Source: Dehalococcoidia bacterium
GTDB lineage: Bacteria > Chloroflexota > Dehalococcoidia > SZUA-161
Direction: 5' to 3'
DNA: 5,691 bases
NCBI GenBank assembly: GCA_020344295.1
Contig: CP070819.1
Location: forward strand, 1,447,933-1,453,623
In this document: piece after piece, positions 1-4,974 of the stretch
How the letters are laid out: every line of letters begins with the position of its first letter
How positions within the stretch are numbered: position 1 is the first letter of the stretch
The notes under the pieces: generated by a model
The model's database searches: none
Told to the model about the DNA's origin: nothing
Seen by the model: the letters and a program-made list of their open reading frames with translations, nothing else
Made by a program: the position numbers and the translations under genes

Positions 1-237
1 GACCGGCTTGTACTGCAGACCCAGGGTCCCGGCGAGGGACATGCCCGTACATCCCGAGGTCTCCGTCCAATGCCCCAGCCAGGCGGCATCGATATCCTTG
101 GGCTCGACACTGGCATCTTCGAAAGCCTCAAAGCAGGCATCTACCATCAGGTCCGAGACGCTTTTGTCCCACAGCTCCCCGAACTTGGTACAGCCTACAC
201 CGACTATTGCTACCTTATCCTTTATGCTCTCCGCCAT
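1..237 (-). CDS. Thiolase, SCP2/acetyl-CoA acetyltransferase type, N-terminal part only
   Basis: The frame is open from an ATG at 237 to the left edge, giving the first 79 residues of a protein normally near 390. The start MAESIKDKVAIVGVGCTKFG is the usual first strand of the thiolase fold in the SCP-x/acetyl-CoA acetyltransferase branch. It continues with a helix (SDLMVDACFEAFEDA), the DIDAAWLG strand and the SGCTGMSLAGTLGL segment. In this family the nucleophilic cysteine follows shortly after that segment, so it lies just outside the window and cannot be checked. The start is fixed by an AAGGAGG at 244-250, inside the end of the upstream gene, whose TGA stop is separated from this ATG by one base. 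The pair is therefore co-transcribed and probably translationally coupled. Family knowledge suggests a role in acyl-CoA condensation or cleavage together with the upstream protein. The substrate is unknown. Confidence 0.88.
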   Translation of the reverse strand, partial: MAESIKDKVAIVGVGCTKFGELWDKSVSDLMVDACFEAFEDASVEPKDIDAAWLGHWTETSGCTGMSLAGTLGLQYKPV

Positions 238-238
238 T

Positions 239-1711
239 TCATGCCTCCTTGACCCTTATCGGCCGGGCCTTCCAGTAGTAGTTATGGATACCTCTGTCGA
301 AGAAAAGCTTCCTGAAAGTCATCTCCACGGGCATACCCACCTCCACCGCATCGGGATCGCGATCGGTCATATCGAACATTCCCCTGCCGCCTCCCTCGAA
401 GTCGATGATGAGGTTTGTGGCCGGGGGATCGGGGGTGGTTGCCAGGAGATCATGGGTGAAGTTGAATATCTTCGCCCTCTTGTCTGCGAATTTATAGTCC
501 TCGAATTCATCCTTGGCTTGGCACATCACGCAGATCCTGCTCGGGGTGCGCCCCCCGGCACTGGCCGGAGGTCGGTACTGAGCAGACCCACACTTCCTGC
601 ACTTCACTCCGTAAAGGGGCAGGATCTCTTTACGATCCCTTCTCAACGCTGACAATGAAGTTGGAGTCAGTTCAGGGCGCTGTGCTGCTTCCATAGGTAT
701 CAGCCCCCGCCAGCGTAGGTACTTCTCGTAGTTCGTGAGCATTGTTTTCGATTCCAGGTGAGCCTTAATTCCACGCCGGTCTCTTGCTTTTTCAATCGCT
801 CCGGTTACCTCGAGGACTAAGGCATCCGCTCCGTTCCCATAGCTGGCAAAGAGGATTTTATCGCCGGCCTTGGCCTCCTCGAGCGCCGCTACCAGCATCA
901 TCATCGCCAGTGCGGTGCCCGTATTCCCAACGGTCATAAACATGGGGTCCTGGACCTGTGCCGGGTCGAATCCCAAAGTCCTGGCCAGCCTGGTATGCGC
1001 CCTAACGTCCAAGGGTGAGTAGTAGACTGCCTTGGCGAAATCGCCTGGCTTGAGGTTGCACCGGCTCATGGCCCCGGATATGGCATCGGCGATGATGGCC
1101 GAGTATCCCGTGTCAAGGACCATGCGGTCTTCCCAGGAGCGGACGAAGGTGTCGGTACTGGCCCGCCATACCCCTGAAAATTCATCACAGATAGAGTAGA
1201 CAGCCTCCACGCTGGCAATTACGTCCTCATCTCCCATAATAAAAGCAGCGCCACCGTCACCGTAGCTTTGTTCCATAAGCCCGGATGGCGCCCCCAGGCG
1301 CGTGTCAGCGGCAGCTACTATGATGCGCTGGGCTGAGCCGGCTTTGATGGCATCCAGGGCACAGGACATAGCGGCTGTCCCAGCACTCAGCGAGCCTCCG
1401 AAGTCCGCAACCTTGATTTCTCTACGGAGATCGGCGACTGCAGCGATAAAAGCAGAACTCTGCTTCTCGCTGTAAGGGTGGGTGGTGCTGGCGAAGAAGA
1501 GACCGTCGATTGTACGCGGATCGGTACCGCGCATACAGTCAAGTATTGCCTCTACGGCCATGGTGATGCTGTCTTCATCGTAGCTGGCTATCGCCTTCTC
1601 GCCGGGGACGGACATACCCAGCATGCCTATACCGCCCCAGGCTCTATGGAGCTCCGAGCGGCCCAGACGGTGTAGTGGTATGTAAGCACCGTATGAAGTT
1701 ATTCCTGGCAT
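239..1711 (-). CDS. HMG-CoA-synthase-like protein fused to a zinc-ribbon/OB-fold (DUF35) domain
   Basis: This 490-residue protein has two parts. Residues 1 to about 305 have the thiolase/HMG-CoA-synthase fold: PDEDS-like YDEDS at 44-48, STTHPY at 75-80, SAGTAAM at 109-115, GDGGAAF at 151-157, GNTGTA at 262-267 and SYGNGA at 290-295. Residues about 355 to 490 match the DUF35 plan, with a rubredoxin-like zinc ribbon (C371, C374, C394, C397) followed by an OB-fold. Archaeal HMG-CoA synthase works in a complex with a thiolase and a separate DUF35 protein; here synthase-like and DUF35 parts are joined and the thiolase gene follows. Aligned by eye with archaeal HMGCS, the catalytic Glu, Cys and His positions are T76, L108 and Y231, so ordinary HMG-CoA synthesis is unlikely. 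The exact reaction is unknown; an acyl-CoA condensing, acyl-transfer or aldolase complex is inferred. The ATG at 1711 is supported by an AAGGAGGT five bases upstream. Confidence 0.85.
   Translation of the reverse strand: MPGITSYGAYIPLHRLGRSELHRAWGGIGMLGMSVPGEKAIASYDEDSITMAVEAILDCMRGTDPRTIDGLFFASTTHPYSEKQSSAFIAAVADLRREIKVADFGGSLSAGTAAMSCALDAIKAGSAQRIIVAAADTRLGAPSGLMEQSYGDGGAAFIMGDEDVIASVEAVYSICDEFSGVWRASTDTFVRSWEDRMVLDTGYSAIIADAISGAMSRCNLKPGDFAKAVYYSPLDVRAHTRLARTLGFDPAQVQDPMFMTVGNTGTALAMMMLVAALEEAKAGDKILFASYGNGADALVLEVTGAIEKARDRRGIKAHLESKTMLTNYEKYLRWRGLIPMEAAQRPELTPTSLSALRRDRKEILPLYGVKCRKCGSAQYRPPASAGGRTPSRICVMCQAKDEFEDYKFADKRAKIFNFTHDLLATTPDPPATNLIIDFEGGGRGMFDMTDRDPDAVEVGMPVEMTFRKLFFDRGIHNYYWKARPIRVKEA
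244..250 (-). promoter_or_regulatory. Ribosome binding site of the thiolase, inside the upstream gene
   Basis: On the minus strand the sequence reads AAGGAGG, then CA, TGA, A and ATG. The site encodes part of the last codons of the HMG-CoA-synthase-like gene, whose stop is TGA at 241-239; the thiolase starts at 237. One base between stop and start, with the binding site inside the upstream frame, favours translational coupling and fixed subunit ratios. Confidence 0.85.
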
Positions 1712-1716
1712 TAAAT

Positions 1717-1724
1717 ACCTCCTT
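1717..1724 (-). promoter_or_regulatory. Strong ribosome binding site of the HMG-CoA-synthase-like gene
   Basis: The minus strand carries AAGGAGGT followed by five bases (ATTTA) and the ATG at 1711. It is a full match to the anti-Shine-Dalgarno sequence at good spacing and decides the start codon. Confidence 0.85.
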
Positions 1725-1898
1725 ATCAGGCAGTTCCTGCTTGCTAATGTGTCTCAAGTGAAGAACATATCGAGGTGGAAGAACGGGACAAGTCTGGCAT
1801 TGAGGTAATCCGGTTTGCTGTTGGGCTTTGAATGGTCAATGCTGCTCTTGCTCAAGCTCTCAACCCCACAGATGACTCGGTGCGGAATACTACGTGGT

Positions 1899-1932
1899 CG
1901 GATTCGCTGCATTGTGACCCCGCTAGAATCCG
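1899..1932 (-). repeat. Inverted repeat CGGATTC/GAATCCG in the leader
   Basis: Perfect 7-base arms at 1899-1905 and 1926-1932 enclose a 20-base loop. It lies directly next to the 1939-1970 stem-loop and inside the predicted leader RNA. It could form an RNA stem or be a DNA-binding site; no family is recognised. Confidence 0.45.
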
Positions 1933-1938
1933 TAAAAC

Positions 1939-1970
1939 GAACCTGCTCCTTTTAAGGGGCAGGGCAGTTC
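1939..1970 (-). repeat. Stem-loop in the predicted leader
   Basis: In the minus-strand RNA, GAAC pairs with GUUC at the base. After a four-base bulge (UGCC), CUGC pairs with GCAG, then a C-A mismatch and a CC-GG pair close on a UUAAAA loop. On the plus strand the core 1942-1949/1956-1963 pairs fully with one G-U. The bases after the stem on the minus strand (CGTTTTACGG) are only mildly T-rich, so attenuation is possible but not shown. Confidence 0.4.
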
Positions 1971-2016
1971 ATGCGGCAGATATCTCAAACCCATCGCAGG
2001 CGAGATCAATAGGCAA

Positions 2017-2045
2017 CTTATACCACCGCCACTGCAGTTTGTCAA
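2017..2045 (-). promoter_or_regulatory. Sigma-70-type promoter for the synthase-like/thiolase operon
   Basis: Read on the minus strand, a perfect TTGACA (2045-2040) is followed by a 17-base spacer and TATAAG (2022-2017), a 5 of 6 match to the -10 consensus. The predicted start is an A near 2010. The spacer contains the palindrome ACTGCAGT (2031-2038), and a one-mismatch copy, ACTGTAGT (2056-2063), lies just upstream of the -35 box. Its position and direction fit the downstream operon, which has no other near-consensus promoter that I can see. Confidence 0.6.
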
Positions 2046-2287
2046 CATGCGTTGTACTGTAGTCGAATGTGCAGCCACAGGTGGCAGAACTTCTTCTTTC
2101 TGGACAGTGTTATCACATGCTTTATAGTTATTAATACGTTACAAGAATTAAGTGTTGTGGTGCTAGAAAATGGGCGGCATTTGTATTAAGTCCAAGAATT
2201 AATTAGGCAAGTCCACCTATTATAAAGCTAAACGGACTATTAATGCGGACTTTTAGGACTGTTAAAGTTATCTTAGCTAAGTATAAT
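2046..2287. other. AT-rich intergenic stretch without a recognisable gene
   Basis: GC is about 34% over 2101-2280 by count, against about 63% in a sampled 60-base stretch of the neighbouring coding region (2641-2700). No frame here resembles a protein I know. The stretch contains a GCCAC-AG-GTGGC inverted repeat (2074-2085), two copies of CAAGAATTAA, the palindrome CTTAGCTAAG (2272-2281) and a cluster of GGACT/AGTCC pentamers. It separates the sugar-phosphate operon from the acyl-CoA operon. Confidence 0.6.
2142..2202. repeat. Direct repeat CAAGAATTAA, two copies
   Basis: Identical 10-base copies lie at 2142-2151 and 2193-2202, 51 bases apart, in the AT-rich stretch. They could be regulator sites or chance repeats in low-GC DNA. 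Confidence 0.4.
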
Positions 2288-2307
2288 CAGTCCCTAATTG
2301 AGGGACT
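2189..2307. repeat. Cluster of seven GGACT/AGTCC pentamers
   Basis: AGTCC occurs at 2189-2193, 2210-2214 and 2289-2293; GGACT occurs at 2234-2238, 2247-2251, 2256-2260 and 2303-2307. That is seven copies in 119 bases, against well under one expected for a pentamer counted on both strands. Opposed copies can pair, for example AAGTCC at 2188-2193 with GGACTT at 2247-2252. The last two form the arms of the hairpin at 2288-2308. Confidence 0.5.
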
Positions 2308-2308
2308 G
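2288..2308 (-). terminator. Candidate terminator after the sugar-phosphate operon
   Basis: A perfect 8-base stem (CAGTCCCT at 2288-2295, AGGGACTG at 2301-2308) with a 5-base loop lies 29 bases after the gdh stop. In the minus direction it is followed by ATTATACTTA, which is AT-rich but not a true T tract, so termination strength is doubtful. A smaller 5-base stem (2325-2338) overlaps the gdh stop codon. Confidence 0.4.
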
Positions 2309-2337
2309 GCGGATTCAAGTGGAGGAGATGCTTATCT

Positions 2338-3471
2338 CTAGGGCTCTATATCGATCACGGTCTTGATGTGCTTCGCATCCGGGTCGGAGAAGGCCTGCTG
2401 GAAATCGCTCAGGGGGTGACGGTGGGTGATCATCTCCTGCAGCATACCATCGAAGCGGGAGTTTATCGGGCCGATATCTCGCAAAGCCATCTCGAAATGG
2501 GTACGGTTGGAGTTGACGCTGCCGACAATGACCTGGTTCTTACGCACCAGCTCGGCTACAATCTGCGCCGCGTCTATCTGCATCAGCAGCCCTTCGCGCG
2601 GGATGCCGGTCATCACGTAGATGCTGCTGCGGGACAGGTGGTTGATGAGCTGCAGGGCCATATCGGCGGCCCCGGAGGCCTCGAACACGATGTTAAGGCC
2701 GCCGGCAATCGAGCAGGCATCGAGCACCTCTTTGGCGGTCCTGTCGCGGGCGTTTACGTACGTAGCGCCCAGGTGTCTCACCATATGCGCTTTTATATTT
2801 TCCTCCGGGACTATGTCGGAGACGTAGGTATTTACCTCATGAAGCCGGAGCAGGGCGGTAGTGAGAAGCCCTAGTGGTCCGGCGCCTACTACGAGAGCAT
2901 TGAGGCATGTGCCCCAGCTCTCGGAGGTAAAGGCGTGCTCGGGATGGGGGCACGTCCAGGGAAGCCGTGACTGGATGATTCTGATCTGTTCGATCCCCTT
3001 TTCGGCGATGCTCAGGGGCTCTGTAAAAACCTCGAGTTCCATTAGCTCCGGGGGCACCTTGACGATGTACTGCTCCTGATCGACTGCGTACTCGGTAAGA
3101 TAGCCGTCCAGTTTATGTATCCCCCGCTCTGTATAGAGGCCAGTCATACACATGTCGCTCTGGTTGTGCAGGCAAGGGTGGCACTGTCCACACCCGCGGC
3201 GAACAGTCATAGTTACAAGGTCGCCGGGTGCGACTCCTTTCACTGCACTTCCTACCTCTTCCACTGCGCCCACCATCTCATGGCCCATGGCCATGCTGTC
3301 CCGACCCTCGGCGATATCGTGAAGCTGGTGGCGGATGATGCTAAAGTCAGTGCCATCCAAGCCGACCTGCCTGATTCGGACCAGCACCTCGTCCGGCTGC
3401 TGTATCTCAGGTTTAGGCAGATCTAAGGAATGCACCCCTTCCTTTCCCTTGACAATGCCTACGGCTAACAT
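2338..3471 (-). CDS. gdh: Zinc-dependent glucose 1-dehydrogenase
   Basis: This 377-residue medium-chain dehydrogenase oxidises glucose (or a related aldose) to the lactone with NAD(P)+ in the cytoplasm. Residues 1 to about 155 form the zinc-binding catalytic domain: GHE at 63-65, E151 and an aspartate (D39 in VGLDGTD) where many relatives have cysteine. The structural zinc site is C94, C97, C100 and C108, within the TVRRGCGQCHPC stretch typical of archaeal-type glucose dehydrogenases. YTERGI and PWTCP are further family marks. The nucleotide-binding domain has GAGPLG at 196-201, and D219 at the end of the second strand suggests NAD+. The ATG at 3471 follows a weak AGGGGG site and lies 40 bases after the gnd stop, so it is the last gene of the operon. 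Another polyol or sugar-phosphate substrate is possible; zinc glucose dehydrogenase is the best call. Confidence 0.85.
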   Translation of the reverse strand: MLAVGIVKGKEGVHSLDLPKPEIQQPDEVLVRIRQVGLDGTDFSIIRHQLHDIAEGRDSMAMGHEMVGAVEEVGSAVKGVAPGDLVTMTVRRGCGQCHPCLHNQSDMCMTGLYTERGIHKLDGYLTEYAVDQEQYIVKVPPELMELEVFTEPLSIAEKGIEQIRIIQSRLPWTCPHPEHAFTSESWGTCLNALVVGAGPLGLLTTALLRLHEVNTYVSDIVPEENIKAHMVRHLGATYVNARDRTAKEVLDACSIAGGLNIVFEASGAADMALQLINHLSRSSIYVMTGIPREGLLMQIDAAQIVAELVRKNQVIVGSVNSNRTHFEMALRDIGPINSRFDGMLQEMITHRHPLSDFQQAFSDPDAKHIKTVIDIEP

Positions 3472-3511
3472 CTAAATCCCCCTTAATCTGAAGCGAGCCT
3501 TTCTCATATCG

Positions 3512-4420
3512 TTACTCGGCTTTTTTGACAGCGTGGCCACCGAACTGGTTGCGCAGGGCTGCCAGCAGTCTTGCAGCGAAAGGCTGGTTCTGTCGTGACC
3601 GGAACCTTGCCTGCAGGGACTGCGTTATAATCGGCGCGGGAACACCGAGCTCCACTGATTCCTGTACCGTCCAGCGTCCCTCACCTGAGTCCTCAACATA
3701 AGCCTGGATACCGTCGAGCTTCGGATTGTCCTGCAGCGCCCTGGCGGTGAGATCAAGCAGCCAGGAGCGTATGACGCTGCCATAACGCCAGATCTCCGCG
3801 ATCCGGTACAGGTTCAGGCCGAACTCCTGTTTCGCCTGCATCAGCTCAAATCCTTCCGCATATGCCTGCATCATGCCGTATTCGATCCCGTTGTGGATCA
3901 TCTTGACATAATGACCGGATCCGCAGGGCCCCACGTGGCCGTAGCCTCTGTCAGGTAAAGGGGCCAGCGACTTAAATATGGGCTCGATATGACGGAACAC
4001 CCCGGTATCGCCACCAACCATCAGGCAGTACCCCTCCGCCAGACCACATATCCCGCCACTGGTGCCCACATCGAGAAAACTAATCCCCTTATCCGCCAGA
4101 GCAGCGGCCCGGCGCATGCTGTCCTTGTAGTAAGAGTTGCCGCCATCAATGATGGTATCACCTGAAGATAGCTCAGCCGCCAGACTGGCGATTGCGCTCT
4201 CGGTGGGATCACCTGCGGGGACCATGAGCCATACGGTTCGTGGAGCAGCGATCTTGGACACCAGATCGGCCGCGGAGGTTGCTTCAACCGCTCCCTGCGC
4301 GACAACCGCCATGACAGCTTCAGGTACGGGGTCGTAGACAACTACTCGATGACCCGCTTCCAGCAACCTGCGGGCCATATTGCTGCCCATACGGCCCATG
4401 CCTATCATTCCCAGTTCCAC
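3512..4420 (-). CDS. gnd: 6-phosphogluconate dehydrogenase, decarboxylating, short NAD-type
   Basis: The enzyme oxidatively decarboxylates 6-phosphogluconate to ribulose 5-phosphate, the substrate of the RpiB encoded just upstream. At 302 residues it belongs to the short GndA/YqeC-like branch rather than the roughly 470-residue form. Visible motifs are GMGRMG (7-12), D30 after the second strand (acidic, pointing to NAD+), IDGGNSYYKDS (91-101), SGG (121-123), the catalytic lysine in HYVKMIHNGIE (K173, N177, E180), EDSGEGRW (243-250) and a C-terminal FGGHAVKK. The start chosen is GTG at 4420: it has a GGGAGG four bases upstream and yields the usual family beginning MELGMIGMGRMG. A longer frame from TTG at 4450 would add ten residues with no ribosome site or family match. 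It lies 70 bases after rpiB and 40 before gdh, in one operon. Confidence 0.92.
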   Translation of the reverse strand: MELGMIGMGRMGSNMARRLLEAGHRVVVYDPVPEAVMAVVAQGAVEATSAADLVSKIAAPRTVWLMVPAGDPTESAIASLAAELSSGDTIIDGGNSYYKDSMRRAAALADKGISFLDVGTSGGICGLAEGYCLMVGGDTGVFRHIEPIFKSLAPLPDRGYGHVGPCGSGHYVKMIHNGIEYGMMQAYAEGFELMQAKQEFGLNLYRIAEIWRYGSVIRSWLLDLTARALQDNPKLDGIQAYVEDSGEGRWTVQESVELGVPAPIITQSLQARFRSRQNQPFAARLLAALRNQFGGHAVKKAE

Positions 4421-4424
4421 GGTG

Positions 4425-4430
4425 CCTCCC
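4425..4430 (-). promoter_or_regulatory. Ribosome binding site deciding the gnd start
   Basis: GGGAGG on the minus strand is followed by CACC and the GTG at 4420. It supports the GTG start over the upstream in-frame TTG at 4450. Confidence 0.75.
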
Positions 4431-4490
4431 TTCTCACCATCGATGTCCAAATTGGCCGCTCATTATCTGGCGCTGACTTTAGCTTTCCCC

Positions 4491-4964
4491 TTATTCCCCC
4501 CTGCCACCCTGCAGCGATCTCCGCTCGATGGACAAGACCTTATTCAGTCGCCGCTGATGCCGCTCCTCGCCGCTAAAACCGGCATTTAGAAATGTTGTGG
4601 CCAGCTCCTTGGCCAATTCCAGGCCAACAACACGGGCTCCGAGGCAAAGGACATTCATATCATCATGCTCGACGCCCTGATGCGCTGAGTAGGTATCATG
4701 GCAGAGACACGCCCGCACGCCGACCACCTTGTTGGCAGCGATACAGGCCCCGACCCCGCTACCGCAGATGATGATGCCGCGCTGGGCCTCTCCCGAAGTT
4801 ACTGCGCGAGCGACCGCCTCAGCGTAATCGGGATAATCGTCGTAGGGATCCAGTGTGCGCGTACCCAGGTCAACAACGTTATATCGCTGCTGCAGCCAGG
4901 GGCTCAGCTCATCCTTCAGTAGAAGTCCTCCATGGTCGGCTCCCAGTGCAACGGTTAGACTCAT
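4491..4964 (-). CDS. rpiB: Ribose-5-phosphate isomerase B
   Basis: This 157-residue protein of the RpiB/LacAB family interconverts ribulose 5-phosphate and ribose 5-phosphate, linking the oxidative and non-oxidative pentose phosphate branches. It shows the family core: GADHGG (8-13, with D10 and H11), DYPDYA (43-48), ICGSGVGACIAANK (66-79) with catalytic C67, EHDDMNVLCLG (99-109) with H100 matching E. coli H99, and the phosphate-binding RHQRRL (135-140). Length is typical. The ATG at 4964 overlaps the transketolase stop as ATGA, and a GGAGG (4974-4970) lies five bases upstream, so the two genes are coupled. A LacA/LacB-type galactose-6-phosphate isomerase is less likely given transketolase and 6-phosphogluconate dehydrogenase neighbours. 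Confidence 0.95.
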   Translation of the reverse strand: MSLTVALGADHGGLLLKDELSPWLQQRYNVVDLGTRTLDPYDDYPDYAEAVARAVTSGEAQRGIIICGSGVGACIAANKVVGVRACLCHDTYSAHQGVEHDDMNVLCLGARVVGLELAKELATTFLNAGFSGEERHQRRLNKVLSIERRSLQGGRGE

Positions 4965-4974
4965 GACTTCCTCC
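4961..4974 (-). promoter_or_regulatory. ATGA stop/start overlap and ribosome site between tkt and rpiB
   Basis: The rpiB ATG (4964-4962) and the tkt TGA (4963-4961) share bases, giving a 4-base overlap. A GGAGG at 4974-4970 inside the end of tkt serves rpiB. This is a classic translationally coupled junction. Confidence 0.85.

Larger units (their letters stand above)
1712..2010 (-). promoter_or_regulatory. Predicted long 5' leader of the synthase-like/thiolase operon
   Basis: If the promoter at 2017-2045 is used, the transcript starts near 2010 and carries about 299 untranslated bases before the ATG at 1711. The leader contains two inverted repeats (1939-1970 and 1899-1932) and a possible 52-codon reading frame (1912 to 1754) with only a weak G-rich ribosome site. 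I recognise no known riboswitch class in it. A leader this long is often regulatory, but that is inference; it could also just be a spacer. Confidence 0.4.

Noticed and set aside
8..652. Plus-strand open frame of 214 codons
   Set aside because: It runs antisense to the thiolase and the DUF35 end of the fused gene, both well supported, and its protein shows no recognisable family pattern.
1899..1963. tRNA or tRNA-like gene
   Set aside because: A GGTTCG-like string and stems are present, but no cloverleaf with anticodon arm and acceptor stem can be drawn.
1832..2062. Plus-strand open frame of 76 codons in the intergenic region
   Set aside because: No ribosome site before its ATG, no family resemblance, and it crosses the predicted promoter and both stem-loops of the opposite strand.
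2100..2290. Insertion sequence or CRISPR remnant in the AT-rich stretch
   Set aside because: No transposase frame, terminal inverted repeats with target duplication, or regularly spaced repeats were seen; the short repeats are irregular.
2321..2366. GGAGGAG followed by ATG on the plus strand near the gdh end
   Set aside because: The frame closes after 12 codons and the purine run abuts the ATG; it looks accidental.
2368..2874. Plus-strand open frame of 168 codons
   Set aside because: It is antisense to gdh, whose motifs are intact; a shadow frame of GC-rich coding DNA.
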